Below the pieces are notes generated by a model. That model ran no database searches and was not told the DNA's origin. It saw only the letters and a program-made list of their open reading frames with translations. Shown piece after piece: positions 7,689 through 16,413 of a DNA stretch of 64,000 bases (position 1 is its first letter; each line of letters starts with the position of its first letter). The stretch is taken from contig NZ_FOKC01000009.1 in assembly GCF_900112035.1 (NCBI RefSeq), positions 1 through 64,000 of the forward strand. Direction: 5' to 3'. The stretch is from Nocardioides alpinus. GTDB lineage: Bacteria; Actinomycetota; Actinomycetes; Propionibacteriales; Nocardioidaceae. The translations under genes and the position numbers were made by a program.

Positions 7689-8855
7689 TTCGGTGCGGCC
7701 CGACTGACGGCCGAGGATGAGCGCCAGCTGGAGTGCGAACGCCTCGCGTGGCCGGGTCGGCGACCAGCCGGTGAGCTCGGAGATCTGACGCAGGCGGTAG
7801 CGCACCGTGTTGGGGTGCACGAAGAGGGCGCGGGCCGTGCCCTCGATGGACGAGCCGTGCTCGAACCAGGCACCGAGGGTCTCGAGGAGGGTGCCGCGGG
7901 AGGCCATCAGGGGGAGGTAGACCTCGTCGACCAGGTGGCGGCGTGCGTGGCCGTCGCCGGCCAGCGCGCGCTCCGGCAGGAGGTCGCGGCTGGCCACCGG
8001 GCGGGGTGCGTCGGGCCAGCCGCTGGCGGCGCGGTGGGCCGAGAGTGCCGCACGTGCCGAGGCACTGGCGTGGGCGAGGTCGGCGGTGACGGGGCCGACG
8101 ACCACCGGTCCGTCGCCGAAGTGGTCGAGGAGCCGGGTCGCGGCCTTGAGCGGGTCGCTCACCCCGCCGAGCACGACGACCAGCCGATCGCCCTGGGTGG
8201 CGCAGAGTGCATCCATGTCTCCGGCGCGCGCCGAACGGCGTACGGACTCGAAGACGTCGAGCTCGGCGCGGTGGGGAGGCACGGCGCCCAGCACCACGGC
8301 GACGTCGCCGTGCGCGCCCCAGCCGAGCGCACTCGCCCTCGACAGGACGGTCTCGTCGGCCTCGGCGCGGACGACCGCGTCGACGACGAGCGCCTCGAGG
8401 CGGGCGTCCCAGGCACCCCGGGACTCGGCGGCGCGGGCGTAGACCGCGGCGGTGGCGAAGGCGACCTCGCGGGCATAGAGCAGGACCGCGTCGTGGACCT
8501 CGCCGACGTCCTGCGGGTCGATCAGCGCGTCGATGTTGGTCTCCACGACCCGGATGCTGAGCCGCACCAGCTCCACGGTCTGCTGCAGCGAGATGACGCC
8601 GGTCAGCTCGCGCGGCGCGGCGCCGAAGACCACCACGTCGAGGGGGTCGTGGACCGAGGCGTCCACCTCGACGTCGTACCACTCCACGAAGCCGCGGATG
8701 CCCGCCTGCACGATCAGGCCCACCCACGAGCGGTCCTCCGCGCTCAGGTCGTCGAACCAGGGCAGGTCGGTCGACATGCGGCCGGTCGCGGCCGTGCTGA
8801 GCACCCCGGACGAGTTGCGCAGCGCCTCTGCCGCGCGGCGTCGGGAGGGGGGCAT
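7683..8855 (-). CDS. fasR: PucR-type transcriptional activator of fatty-acid synthesis
   Basis: A 390-residue regulator with a central GGDEF-like PucR region (about 170-300) and a C-terminal helix-turn-helix (about 325-380: GTARALFVHPNTVRYRLRQI). In Streptomyces the equivalent gene, fasR, sits directly upstream of fabD and activates the fab operon; mycobacteria have a homologue in the same place. Here it is 79 bp upstream of fabD on the same strand. Function is assigned by family plus position. It probably acts in the cytosol on the palindrome next to its own 3' end. Confidence 0.88.
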   Translation of the reverse strand: MPPSRRRAAEALRNSSGVLSTAATGRMSTDLPWFDDLSAEDRSWVGLIVQAGIRGFVEWYDVEVDASVHDPLDVVVFGAAPRELTGVISLQQTVELVRLSIRVVETNIDALIDPQDVGEVHDAVLLYAREVAFATAAVYARAAESRGAWDARLEALVVDAVVRAEADETVLSRASALGWGAHGDVAVVLGAVPPHRAELDVFESVRRSARAGDMDALCATQGDRLVVVLGGVSDPLKAATRLLDHFGDGPVVVGPVTADLAHASASARAALSAHRAASGWPDAPRPVASRDLLPERALAGDGHARRHLVDEVYLPLMASRGTLLETLGAWFEHGSSIEGTARALFVHPNTVRYRLRQISELTGWSPTRPREAFALQLALILGRQSGRTEL

Positions 8856-8884
8856 GGCCTGACTCTAGTGCGGTGACGCCCGTA

Positions 8885-8964
8885 GTGGGATTCCCACGAA
8901 GGCCGGGTGAACGTCCGGTGACGAGGGAGAGGTCACGACTTGGCATCGTCGGGAGGCGTGCCAA
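8885..8964. promoter_or_regulatory. divergent promoter region with two palindromes (fasR / hydrolase)
   Basis: The 166 bp between the divergent fasR and alpha/beta hydrolase genes holds a perfect 13-bp palindrome GTGGGATTCCCAC (8885-8897), 30 bp upstream of fasR, and an inverted repeat TTGGCA-13 bp-TGCCAA (8940-8945 and 8959-8964). Either could be an operator. No clear -10/-35 pair was found by eye. Confidence 0.35.
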
Positions 8965-9021
8965 CCGGAGGCCAACGGGGTTCTGGTTGAATCCGGAACC
9001 TGTCCTGATCCAGGAGGCCGA

Positions 9022-10008
9022 GTGGCTCGTCGCAGCAGCCCGCACGTCCGGTACGTCACGGTGCACGGGCACCGGCGCGCGTACGTGCGGATGGGGTCGG
9101 GCCCGGTCGTCCTGCTGCTCCACGGCCTGGCCTGCGACCACACGACCTGGAACCCGGTGATCGAGTCACTGGCGCGCACCCACACCGTGATCGCGCCCGA
9201 CCTGCTGGGGCACGGTCAGTCGGACAAGCCGCGGGCGGACTACAGCGTCGGCGGATACGCCAACGGGATGCGCGACCTGCTCACCGTTCTGGGCATCGAC
9301 AGCGCGACCGTCGTCGGTCACAGCTTCGGCGGGGGAGTGGCGATGCAGTTCGCCTACCAGTACCCCGAGCGGACCGAGCGCCTCGTCCTGGTGGGCTCCG
9401 GTGGGCTCGGTCCCGACGTCACGCCGGCGATCCGCGCGATCACCACCCCCGGCTTCCACCAGATCATGGGGGTGCTCTCGGTCCCCGGGCTGCGCCACGC
9501 GACCACCGCCGCGATGCGCGTGCTGTCACGCACCGGGGTGACCCAGCTGCGCGACCTCGACGAGGTCGCCGACATCTACGACTCCTTCAAGGACCCGCGC
9601 ACCCGCGCCGCCATCCGCCACGTCGTCCGTGCGGTTGTGGACTGGAAGGGGCAGATCGTCACCATGGCCGATCGGGCCTACCTGACCGAGGCGATGCCGA
9701 TCTGCGTCGTGTGGGGTGCCGACGACCTGGTGATCCCGGTCGCCCACGCCAGCAACGCCAGCGCGCTGGCGCCGACCGCGCGCGTCGAGATCATCCCCAA
9801 CGCCGGCCACTTCCCCCACAAGGACCACCCCGAGCGGTTCGTGAAGATCGTGCGCGACTTCATCCGCACGACCGAACCGGCGCAGTACGACCGTGAGCGC
9901 TGGCGCGAGCTGCTGGACGACGGGGCGGACGCGGTGCTGGCGCAGGCCGAGGCCGGCCGGTCACCCGTGGCCCCGCTGCGGGCCGTACGACGCGCAGCGG
10001 GCGCCTAG
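9022..10008 (+). CDS. alpha/beta hydrolase
   Basis: A 328-residue alpha/beta-hydrolase-fold enzyme. It has the oxyanion HG motif (LLLHGLACDH), the nucleophile elbow GHSFGG with S101, an acid residue in WGADDLVIP and the histidine in NAGHFPHKDHP, so the triad looks complete. Residues after about 290 form a charged tail not needed for the fold. There is no signal peptide. The GTG at 9022 has AGGAGG five bases upstream. It is divergent from fasR. Substrate unknown; esterase, lactonase, C-C hydrolase and haloalkane-type activities share this fold. Confidence 0.85.
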   Translation: MARRSSPHVRYVTVHGHRRAYVRMGSGPVVLLLHGLACDHTTWNPVIESLARTHTVIAPDLLGHGQSDKPRADYSVGGYANGMRDLLTVLGIDSATVVGHSFGGGVAMQFAYQYPERTERLVLVGSGGLGPDVTPAIRAITTPGFHQIMGVLSVPGLRHATTAAMRVLSRTGVTQLRDLDEVADIYDSFKDPRTRAAIRHVVRAVVDWKGQIVTMADRAYLTEAMPICVVWGADDLVIPVAHASNASALAPTARVEIIPNAGHFPHKDHPERFVKIVRDFIRTTEPAQYDRERWRELLDDGADAVLAQAEAGRSPVAPLRAVRRAAGA

Positions 10009-10044
10009 CCTCCGGGCAACGACTCCGTGAGGCTGGATTCGACA

Positions 10045-10118
10045 GGCTGGTTTCGACACGCCGTCGCGGCTTCGCAGGTTCAGCCGCGGGCTTGCTCAAC
10101 CCGACGCCCTCAGGCGTC
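10045..10118. repeat. dispersed TTTCGACACG...GCTCAACC repeat and terminator hairpin
   Basis: Between convergent genes lies a sequence that starts TGGTTTCGACACG (10048-10060) and ends TGCTCAACC (10093-10101). The same start and end words occur at 46054-46089, so this is a dispersed intergenic element. It is followed by GACGCC-TGAG-GGCGTC (10103-10118, written on the minus strand), a small hairpin over the aceE stop codon that may act as a terminator. Confidence 0.5.
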
Positions 10119-12893
10119 GCCACCTTCCTGCTTGATGTCCTTGACCGCGGTCGGGTCGTCGATGCGGTAGCGCTGGGCGGCCTCGACGGCCTTCTCGACC
10201 GGGAGCTCGCCGGCGTCGGCCAGGGCCTGGAGGGCCTGGACGACGACGCTCTGCGCGTCGATGTGGAAGAAGCGGCGGGCGGCCGGTCGGGTGTCGGCGA
10301 AGCCGAACCCGTCGGCGCCGAGCACGCGGTAGTCGCCCGGCACCCAGCGGGCGATCTGCAGCGGGACGGCCCGCATGTAGTCGGACACCGCCACGACCGG
10401 ACCCTGCGCACCGGCGAGCTTGTCGCGGACGTAGGCCGAGCGCGGCTGCTCGCCGGGGTTGAGCAGGTTCCACTGCTCGGCGGCGGCACCGTCGCGGGCC
10501 AGCTCGTTCCACGACGTGACGGACCAGAGGTCGGACTGCACGCCCCACTCCTCGGCCAGGAGGCGGGCGGCCTCCTTGACCCACGGGAACCCGACGCCGG
10601 AGGCCAGCAGCTGCACGCGCGGACCCTCGCCGTCGGCGACCGAGACGCGGTGGATGCCCTTGAGGATGCCCTCGACGTCCACGTCGGACGGCTCGGCCGG
10701 CATGGAGACGGGCTCGTTGTAGACGGTGAGGTAGAAGATGACGTTCTCGCCATCGCCGTTCTCGCCCCCGGTGCCGTACATCCGCTCGAGGCCGTTCTGC
10801 ATGATGTGGCTGATCTCGTAGGAGAACGCGGGGTCGTAGTGGACGACCGCCGGGTTGGTCGCAGCGAGCAGCGGCGAGTGGCCGTCGGCGTGCTGCAGGC
10901 CCTCGCCCGTCAGCGTCGTACGACCGGCGGTGGCGCCGATGAGGAAGCCGCGCGCCAGCTGGTCGGCCATCGCCCAGATCGAGTCACCCGTGCGCTGGAA
11001 CCCGAACATCGAGTAGAAGATGTAGAACGGGATCATGTGCACGCCGTGCGTGGTGTAGGTCGACCCGGCCGCCGTCGCCGACGCCATCGCGCCCGCCTCG
11101 GAGATGCCCTCGTGGAGCATCTGGCCCTGCGCGGACTCCTTGTAGGAGAGCAGCATCTTGCGGTCGACCGACTCGTACTGCTGGCCGCCGGGGTTGTAGA
11201 CCTTGGCGCTCGGGAACATCGAGTCCATGCCGAAGGTGCGGTACTCGTCGGGTGCGATCGGCACGAGGCGCTCGCCGATCTCCGGGTCCTTCATCCAGTC
11301 GCGGAGCAGGCGGACGACGGCCATCGTGGTGGCGAACTTGTTCTTGCCCGAACCCTGCTTGAGCTCGGCGTAGAGCTCGTCGCCGGGCAGCTTGAGTGCG
11401 GTGGCCCGGTTGACCCGGCGGGGGATCGAGCCGCCGAGGGCCTTGCGGCGCTCGAGCATGTACTCGATCTCCGGCGAGTCGGCGCCCGGGTGGTAGAAGG
11501 GCGCGCCGCCGGTCTTCTCGTAGGACTCCTCGAGGTCGCGGTCGCTGATCGGCAGGTAGAGCCGGTCGCGGAACTTCTTGAGGTCCGGGAGGGTCAGCTT
11601 CTTCATCTGGTGGGTGGCGTTCTTGCCCTCCAGCGCGTCGATGGTCCAGCCCTTGATGGTGTGGGCCAGGATCACGGTCGGCTGACCGGTGTGCTTGCTC
11701 GCGGCGTCGAAGGCGGCGTAGACCTTGCGGTAGTCGTGGCCACCGCGGGGCAGCTTCTCGATCTGCGAGTCCGACATGTGCTCGACCATCTTGCGCAGGC
11801 GCGGGTCTCCGCCGAAGAAGTGTTCGCGGACGTAGCCGCCGTCCTCGGTGGAGTAGGTCTGGAACTGGCCGTCGGGCGTGGAGTTCATCCGGTTGACCAG
11901 CACGCCGTCGACGTCCTTGGCGAGCAGGGCGTCCCACTCCCGGCCCCAGACGACCTTGATGACGTTCCAGCCGGCCCCGCGGAAGTTGGACTCGAGCTCC
12001 TGCATGATCTTGCCGTTGCCGGTGACCGGTCCGTCGAGCTGCTGGAGGTTGCAGTTGATGACCCAGGTGAGGTTGTCGAGCTCCTCACGAGCGGCGACGC
12101 GGATCGCGCCGAGCGACTCGGGCTCGGCCATCTCGCCGTCGCCCATGAAGGCCCACACGCGCTGCTGGGCGGTGTCCTTGATGCCGCGGTTGTCGAGGTA
12201 GCGGTTGAAGCGCGCCTGGTAGATCGAGCCGATGGCGGTGAGGCCCATCGACACGGTCGGGAACTCCCAGAAGTCGGGCATCAGGCGCGGGTGGGGGTAG
12301 GACGGCAGGCCGGCGCCCTTGCCGTGCTGGACCTCCTGGCGGAAGCGGTAGAGCTGCTCCTCGCTCAGGCGGCCCTCGAGGAACGCGCGGGCGTAGACGC
12401 CCGGCGAGCCGTGGCCCTGGATGTAGAGCTGGTCGCCGCCGCCCTCGTGGTCCTTGCCGCGGAAGAAGTGGTTGAAGCCGACCTCGTAGAGGCTCGCCGA
12501 GGACTGGTAGGTGGCGATGTGCCCACCCACCTCGAGGCCCTTGCGGTTGGCGCTCGACACCATGACCGCCGCGTTCCAGCGGATGAAGGCGCGGATGCGA
12601 CGCTCGGCCTCCTCGTCGCCGGGGAACCACGGCTCGCGCTCGGGCGGGATGGTGTTGATGTAGTCGGTGGAGCGCAGGGCCGGGACGCCGACCTGCTTCT
12701 CGCGGGCCCGCTCGAGCAGGCGCAGCATGACGTAGCGGGCACGGTCGCGGCCTCGGTCGTCGAGCATCGCGTCGAACGACGCGAGCCACTCCTGGGTCTC
12801 GTCGGGGTCGATGTCCGGCAGCTGGGTGGGGAGTCCTTCGTGAATCACCGACACCTTGGCCGGGTTCTTCGTGGACTTCTCGGCGTCACTCAC
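10110..12893 (-). CDS. aceE: pyruvate dehydrogenase E1 component, homodimeric type
   Basis: A 927-residue E1 subunit that decarboxylates pyruvate with thiamine diphosphate and passes the acetyl group to lipoylated E2, feeding acetyl-CoA to the TCA cycle and to the fab genes beside it. The thiamine motif runs from [11 protein letters not shown] to [10 protein letters not shown] (about 257-290). The C-terminal transketolase-like portions are complete and the length matches single-chain AceE proteins. Start is GTG at 12893. No lipoyl domain is present and no E2 or E3 gene is adjacent. The position beside fasR and the DUF3052/ahpE group matches mycobacteria. Confidence 0.97.
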   Translation of the reverse strand: MSDAEKSTKNPAKVSVIHEGLPTQLPDIDPDETQEWLASFDAMLDDRGRDRARYVMLRLLERAREKQVGVPALRSTDYINTIPPEREPWFPGDEEAERRIRAFIRWNAAVMVSSANRKGLEVGGHIATYQSSASLYEVGFNHFFRGKDHEGGGDQLYIQGHGSPGVYARAFLEGRLSEEQLYRFRQEVQHGKGAGLPSYPHPRLMPDFWEFPTVSMGLTAIGSIYQARFNRYLDNRGIKDTAQQRVWAFMGDGEMAEPESLGAIRVAAREELDNLTWVINCNLQQLDGPVTGNGKIMQELESNFRGAGWNVIKVVWGREWDALLAKDVDGVLVNRMNSTPDGQFQTYSTEDGGYVREHFFGGDPRLRKMVEHMSDSQIEKLPRGGHDYRKVYAAFDAASKHTGQPTVILAHTIKGWTIDALEGKNATHQMKKLTLPDLKKFRDRLYLPISDRDLEESYEKTGGAPFYHPGADSPEIEYMLERRKALGGSIPRRVNRATALKLPGDELYAELKQGSGKNKFATTMAVVRLLRDWMKDPEIGERLVPIAPDEYRTFGMDSMFPSAKVYNPGGQQYESVDRKMLLSYKESAQGQMLHEGISEAGAMASATAAGSTYTTHGVHMIPFYIFYSMFGFQRTGDSIWAMADQLARGFLIGATAGRTTLTGEGLQHADGHSPLLAATNPAVVHYDPAFSYEISHIMQNGLERMYGTGGENGDGENVIFYLTVYNEPVSMPAEPSDVDVEGILKGIHRVSVADGEGPRVQLLASGVGFPWVKEAARLLAEEWGVQSDLWSVTSWNELARDGAAAEQWNLLNPGEQPRSAYVRDKLAGAQGPVVAVSDYMRAVPLQIARWVPGDYRVLGADGFGFADTRPAARRFFHIDAQSVVVQALQALADAGELPVEKAVEAAQRYRIDDPTAVKDIKQEGGDA

Positions 12894-12929
12894 ACGTGCA
12901 TCGTGTCACGCGAGTCGTCGCGGCGAAAT

Positions 12930-13038
12930 CTACCCATGGGTAGTCCGAATCGTGGCCCGTTGACACGTCTGCGGTGCCCACCGGGCGAGCCGGGGTTGCG
13001 GCGTATGCCCAGTTCGGGTGGACTATGTGCAACCGAAC
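12930..13038. promoter_or_regulatory. divergent aceE / DUF3052 promoter region
   Basis: The 161-bp divergent spacer contains a perfect 14-bp palindrome CTACCCATGGGTAG (12930-12943), 37 bp upstream of aceE, and an inverted repeat GTTCGG (13012-13017) / CCGAAC (13033-13038) around TATGTG, just upstream of the DUF3052 gene. The first is a good candidate operator for aceE. The regulators are unknown. Confidence 0.4.
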
Positions 13039-13054
13039 ATTGGAGGTACGACGC

Positions 13055-13483
13055 GTGAGCTCGACGGTGGGCGATTCTGCCCAGGCGACAGGAACGGGAG
13101 ACCGGCTGGGCCTCAAGCCCGGCATGGTGGTCCAGGAGCTCGGCTGGGACAACGACACCGATGACGAGCTTCGCGTCGCGGTAGAGGACTGCATCGATGC
13201 CGACATGGTGGACGGCGACTACGGCAATGTCGTGGACGCCGTGCTGCTGTGGTGGCGTGATGACGACGGTGATCTCGTCGACGGCCTCGTGGATGCGTTG
13301 ACCGATCTCGTGGGTGGTGGGTCGATCTGGCTCCTCACCCCCAAGGTCGGCCGGCCCGGCACGGTCGACGCAGCGGACGTCGCCGAGGCGGCGCCGATCG
13401 CGGGACTCTCGCAGACGACGACGGCGGCGGTCAGCAAGGAGTGGCAGGCGACGCGCCTGGTCGCCCCGAAGACCCCCGCGTGA
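13055..13483 (+). CDS. DUF3052 family protein
   Basis: A 142-residue acidic protein of the actinobacterial DUF3052 family (core LGLKPGMVVQELGWDNDTDD and DGGDLVDGLVD-like segments); function unknown. The GTG at 13055 is preferred because GGAGG lies eight bases upstream; a longer frame has no ribosome site. Its stop overlaps the start of the next gene (GTGA). In M. tuberculosis the homologue Rv2239c lies between ahpE and aceE, so the association is old and suggests a shared redox or lipid role, which is inference. Confidence 0.88.
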   Translation: MSSTVGDSAQATGTGDRLGLKPGMVVQELGWDNDTDDELRVAVEDCIDADMVDGDYGNVVDAVLLWWRDDDGDLVDGLVDALTDLVGGGSIWLLTPKVGRPGTVDAADVAEAAPIAGLSQTTTAAVSKEWQATRLVAPKTPA

Positions 13484-15123
13484 CCGGCAGCACCTGGGCG
13501 GGCACCCTCGTCTCGAGGGCATCCGGCATCGGTACGACGGTCCGCGTCCTGGGGCGCGCCGGGGTCATCCGGCCCTACGGCCCCCGGACGCTGGCCGCCA
13601 TCGGCCTCACCGTCCATCGGTGGGGCACGGGGCCGGCCGGCGGCTTCGCGACCCTGGCTGCGCGTTCACCGCACCAGGTGGGCGTCATCGACGAGCTGGG
13701 TGAGCTGACCTGGGGCGAGCTCCACCGCCGCTCCAACGCGCTGGCCCGGGCGCTCGCCGAGCGTGGCGTGGGGGAGGGGGACTCGGTCGCGGTGATGTGC
13801 CGCAACCACCGCGGTTTCATCGACGCCTCGATCGCGGTGGCCAAGCTCGGCGCCGACATCCTCTACCTCAACACCGCCTTCGCCGGTCCCCAGCTCGTCG
13901 ACGTGCTGCAGCGTGAGGCGCCCAGCCTGGTGATCCACGACGAGGAGTTCACCGGCCTGCTGGCGGGCGCCGACGTCGAGCGCCGGATCCTGGCCTGGAC
14001 GGACGGCGACGGCGACGGCGCGACCGGGGAGCGCGAGACCCTCGAGCAGCTGGTCAGCTCCTACGACGAGGGCGACCTGCAGGCACCCGACCGCCACGCC
14101 CGCATCGTGATCCTCACCTCCGGCACCACCGGCTCCCCGAAGGGAGCGCCCCGCAAGGAGGCAGGCATCGACGCCGCCGTGTCGCTGCTCTCGCGGATGC
14201 CGCTGCGGGCCGGATGGCGTACGCACATCGCGGCGCCGCTGTTCCACACCTGGGGCTTCGCGCACCTCGCGCTGGCGATGCTGCTGGGCTCCACGGTCGT
14301 GCTGAGGCGGACGTTCGACCCGGCGGGCGCGCTCCGGACCACCCAGGACGAGCGGTGCCAGTCCATGGTCGTGATCCCGGTGATGCTCCAGCGGATGCTG
14401 GCGCTGGACCCCGCCGAGATCGAGGGCATCCACCTCGACCGGGTCGAGGTGGTCGCGTCGTCGGGCTCCGCCCTGCCGGCCACGTTGGCGCAGGCCTGGA
14501 TGGACCGCTTCGGCGACAACCTCTACAACATCTACGGCTCCACCGAGGTGGCCTACGCGTCGATCGCGACGCCCGAGGACCTGCGTGCCGACCCCACCTC
14601 CGCCGGCAAGCCGCCCCACGGCACGGTCGTGAAGATCCTCGACGAGGCGGGCGACGAGCTGGCCCGGGGCGAGACCGGCCGGATCTTCGTCGGCAACGGC
14701 CTGCTCTTCGAGGGCTACACCAATGGGGGTTCCAAGGAGGTCGTCGGCGGCCTGATGTCGTCCGGCGACGTGGGCTACTTCGACGGCGACGGGCGCCTGC
14801 ACGTGGCCGGCCGCGACGACGACATGATCGTCTCGGGCGGCGAGAACGTGTTCCCGCAGGAGGTCGAGGACTGCCTCGTCGCCCACGAGCAGGTCGAGGA
14901 GGTCGCTGCCATCGGGGTGCCCGACGACGACTACGGCCAGCGGTTGCGCGCCTTCGTGGTGCGCACCGGCGAGGTGTCCGCCGACGAGCTGCGCGACCAC
15001 GTGAAGGCCCACCTCGCCCGCTTCAAGGTGCCGCGCGAGATCGTGTTCCTCCAGGAGCTTCCGCGCAACGCGACGGGCAAGGTCCTCAAGCGTGAGCTGG
15101 CCGAGCACGAGGGCGACGCATGA
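13480..15123 (+). CDS. AMP-dependent acyl-CoA synthetase
   Basis: A 547-residue adenylate-forming ligase that would activate a carboxylic acid (probably a fatty acid) with ATP and CoA. Motifs: the AMP/P-loop signature LTSGTTGSPKGAP, the IYGSTEVAYAS motif, GDVGYFDGDGRL and the hinge RDDDMIVSGGENVFP, with the C-terminal catalytic lysine in NATGKVLKR. The GTG at 13480 overlaps the DUF3052 stop (GTGA) and is therefore chosen; the stop overlaps the ahpE start (ATGA). The three genes are translationally coupled. Chain length and substrate are unknown. Confidence 0.9.
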   Translation: MTGSTWAGTLVSRASGIGTTVRVLGRAGVIRPYGPRTLAAIGLTVHRWGTGPAGGFATLAARSPHQVGVIDELGELTWGELHRRSNALARALAERGVGEGDSVAVMCRNHRGFIDASIAVAKLGADILYLNTAFAGPQLVDVLQREAPSLVIHDEEFTGLLAGADVERRILAWTDGDGDGATGERETLEQLVSSYDEGDLQAPDRHARIVILTSGTTGSPKGAPRKEAGIDAAVSLLSRMPLRAGWRTHIAAPLFHTWGFAHLALAMLLGSTVVLRRTFDPAGALRTTQDERCQSMVVIPVMLQRMLALDPAEIEGIHLDRVEVVASSGSALPATLAQAWMDRFGDNLYNIYGSTEVAYASIATPEDLRADPTSAGKPPHGTVVKILDEAGDELARGETGRIFVGNGLLFEGYTNGGSKEVVGGLMSSGDVGYFDGDGRLHVAGRDDDMIVSGGENVFPQEVEDCLVAHEQVEEVAAIGVPDDDYGQRLRAFVVRTGEVSADELRDHVKAHLARFKVPREIVFLQELPRNATGKVLKRELAEHEGDA

Positions 15124-15593
15124 CGCGCGAGGGACTCTGCATCGGCGACGAGGCGCCCGACTTCGTGCTGCGCGACCAGTTCGGCCAGGACGTGCGGCTC
15201 AGCGACTTCCGCGGTCGCAAGGCGGTGGCGCTGATGTTCTTCCCGTTCGCCTTCACCGGCGTCTGCACCGGTGAGCTCGCCGGGGTGCGTGACCGGCTCG
15301 ACGAGTTCCTCAGCTTCGACACCGAGGTGCTCGCCCTGTCGTGCGACCCGATCTACTCGCTGCGCAGCTTCGCCGAGGCGGAGGGGCTGAACTTCCCGCT
15401 GCTCTCCGACTTCTGGCCGCACGGCGCGGTGTCCCAGGCCTACGAGGTCTTCGACCAGGTCAAGGGGGCCCCGCGGCGATCGTCGTACGTCGTCGATCGC
15501 GAGGGACGCCTGAGGTGGGCGGTGCACAACGCCAACCCCGACGGTCGTGACCTCTCCGAGCACCTGCGCGAGCTCCACGCGGCCGTGGCCTGA
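15120..15593 (+). CDS. ahpE: AhpE-type peroxiredoxin
   Basis: A 157-residue one-cysteine peroxiredoxin that reduces peroxides, including lipid hydroperoxides and peroxynitrite in the mycobacterial enzyme. The peroxidatic cysteine is C49 in FPFAFTGVCTGEL; the segment FPLLSDFWPHGAVSQAY is strikingly like mycobacterial AhpE. No resolving cysteine in a 2-Cys position is obvious, so reduction by mycothiol or mycoredoxin is likely. It ends the DUF3052-ligase-ahpE operon (ATGA overlap). Linkage to fatty-acid genes fits protection of lipid synthesis from peroxides. Confidence 0.94.
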   Translation: MTREGLCIGDEAPDFVLRDQFGQDVRLSDFRGRKAVALMFFPFAFTGVCTGELAGVRDRLDEFLSFDTEVLALSCDPIYSLRSFAEAEGLNFPLLSDFWPHGAVSQAYEVFDQVKGAPRRSSYVVDREGRLRWAVHNANPDGRDLSEHLRELHAAVA

Positions 15594-15679
15594 GGCCTCC
15601 GTGGGTCGCGGTCTAGACCGCGCGTCCCGAAATTTCAGATTCCTCTGCGGCCCTTGCGGGCTGGTGTAATCTTTTCCTT

Positions 15680-15717
15680 GTTGAGCCGCTGGTGACCCGA
15701 GACGCCAGCGGCTCAAC
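15680..15717 (+). terminator. terminator hairpin after ahpE
   Basis: Perfect 13-bp inverted repeat GTTGAGCCGCTGG / CCAGCGGCTCAAC (15680-15692, 15705-15717) with a 12-nt loop, followed by the T-rich TCATTTCATTTC. It lies 87 bp past ahpE and is most simply its terminator. A TAATCT at 15667-15672 just upstream looks like a -10 box, so a short transcript cannot be excluded. Confidence 0.6.
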
Positions 15718-15796
15718 TCATTTCATTTCAGGTTGTGGATCGGGTGTCCGCCGCGATGACCAGCACCCCGACGCGGTCCCGTAGTGTGTGCCGCGC

Positions 15797-15868
15797 GCGT
15801 CGGTAGCTCAGCGGTAGAGCACTCGGTTTACACCCGAGCGGTCGGCGGTTCGAAACCGTCCCGACGCA
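15797..15868 (+). tRNA. tRNA-Val (anticodon TAC)
   Basis: A full cloverleaf: acceptor GCGTCGG/CCGACGC, D arm with AGCTCAGCGGTAGAGC, anticodon arm CTCGG-TTTACAC-CCGAG with anticodon TAC, and T arm with GGTTCGAAACC. The discriminator base is A; CC follows but not the final A, so the CCA end is completed after transcription. UAC reads GTA/GTG valine codons. Confidence 0.95.
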
Positions 15869-15894
15869 CCCTCCGACTCGTCCTCCGCGGCTGC

Positions 15895-15921
15895 ATGAGA
15901 GCCCTCTCATCAGCGCCTCAC
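15895..15921. promoter_or_regulatory. ATGAGAG palindrome box upstream of Asp-rich protein gene
   Basis: Palindrome ATGAGAG-CC-CTCTCAT (15895-15910), running into an 11-bp-spaced direct repeat CTCAT (15906) / CTCAC (15917). It sits 71-97 bp upstream of the Asp-rich gene. An almost identical palindrome lies at 19866-19881, at the other end of the two-component island, with its own 11-bp repeat. Eleven-base phasing is typical of OmpR-type regulators, so this is a likely site for the response regulator at 17334-18005 (inference). Confidence 0.5.
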
Positions 15922-15991
15922 CGAGGGCTCACGCCGCGACTGCAGGCTTCTTCTCATCCACCGGGGCCGCTGGCCCCCGACGAGAGGAACC

Positions 15992-16381
15992 ATGATGAGG
16001 AAGCTTCTTCCCACCGCCCTGCTGAGCATCGCCGGAATGGCCGTCATCGGCCTGGTCGGCATGTCCGCACCCGTCGTCTCCTCGGCCGCCGACGAGGCCG
16101 CCAAGCGCGAGGACGACACCCCCTCGCTGGTGCTGGTCGCCGACGACGATGACGACGACACCAACGACGACGACGATGACGACAACACCCGTGACACGCG
16201 GACCGGGGCGAGCGCCAACACCAACGACAACACCGCCAGCAACTTCACCGGTGTGAGCCGCGACCGCGACAACAGCCGCGGCGACAAGACCCGCGACTGG
16301 ACCCGTGACGGCGGCGACAAGACCCGCGACAAGACCGCGAACCAGACCAACGACCGCAGCCGCAACGACACCCGCGGCTGA
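15992..16381 (+). CDS. small secreted Asp-rich protein
   Basis: A 129-residue exported protein with no recognised domain. Residues 1-33 are a signal peptide (MMRKLL, hydrophobic core, cleavage near SSAAD). The mature part carries two runs of six aspartates (VADDDDDDTNDDDDDDN, about 50-66) and then a hydrophilic repeat-like tail (GDKTRDWTRDGGDKTRDKT) rich in D, N, R and T. It looks disordered and strongly cation-binding. The start has GAGAGG about four bases upstream. It is followed 32 bp later by the kinase gene and preceded by the ATGAGAG box. A role as extracellular Ca/metal buffer or as ligand for the nearby sensor kinase is speculation. Confidence 0.75.
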   Translation: MMRKLLPTALLSIAGMAVIGLVGMSAPVVSSAADEAAKREDDTPSLVLVADDDDDDTNDDDDDDNTRDTRTGASANTNDNTASNFTGVSRDRDNSRGDKTRDWTRDGGDKTRDKTANQTNDRSRNDTRG

Positions 16382-16413
16382 GCGACGCGTCGACGACCGG
16401 AGGGCAGGGACAC

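Noticed and set aside
10092..13058. Long plus-strand frame (988 residues) antisense to aceE
   Set aside because: High-GC shadow of aceE; aceE itself has all family motifs, and the antisense frame has none.
16130..16200. GAC repeats as CRISPR or satellite DNA
   Set aside because: They are Asp codons in an exported-protein gene, in frame with a normal signal peptide.
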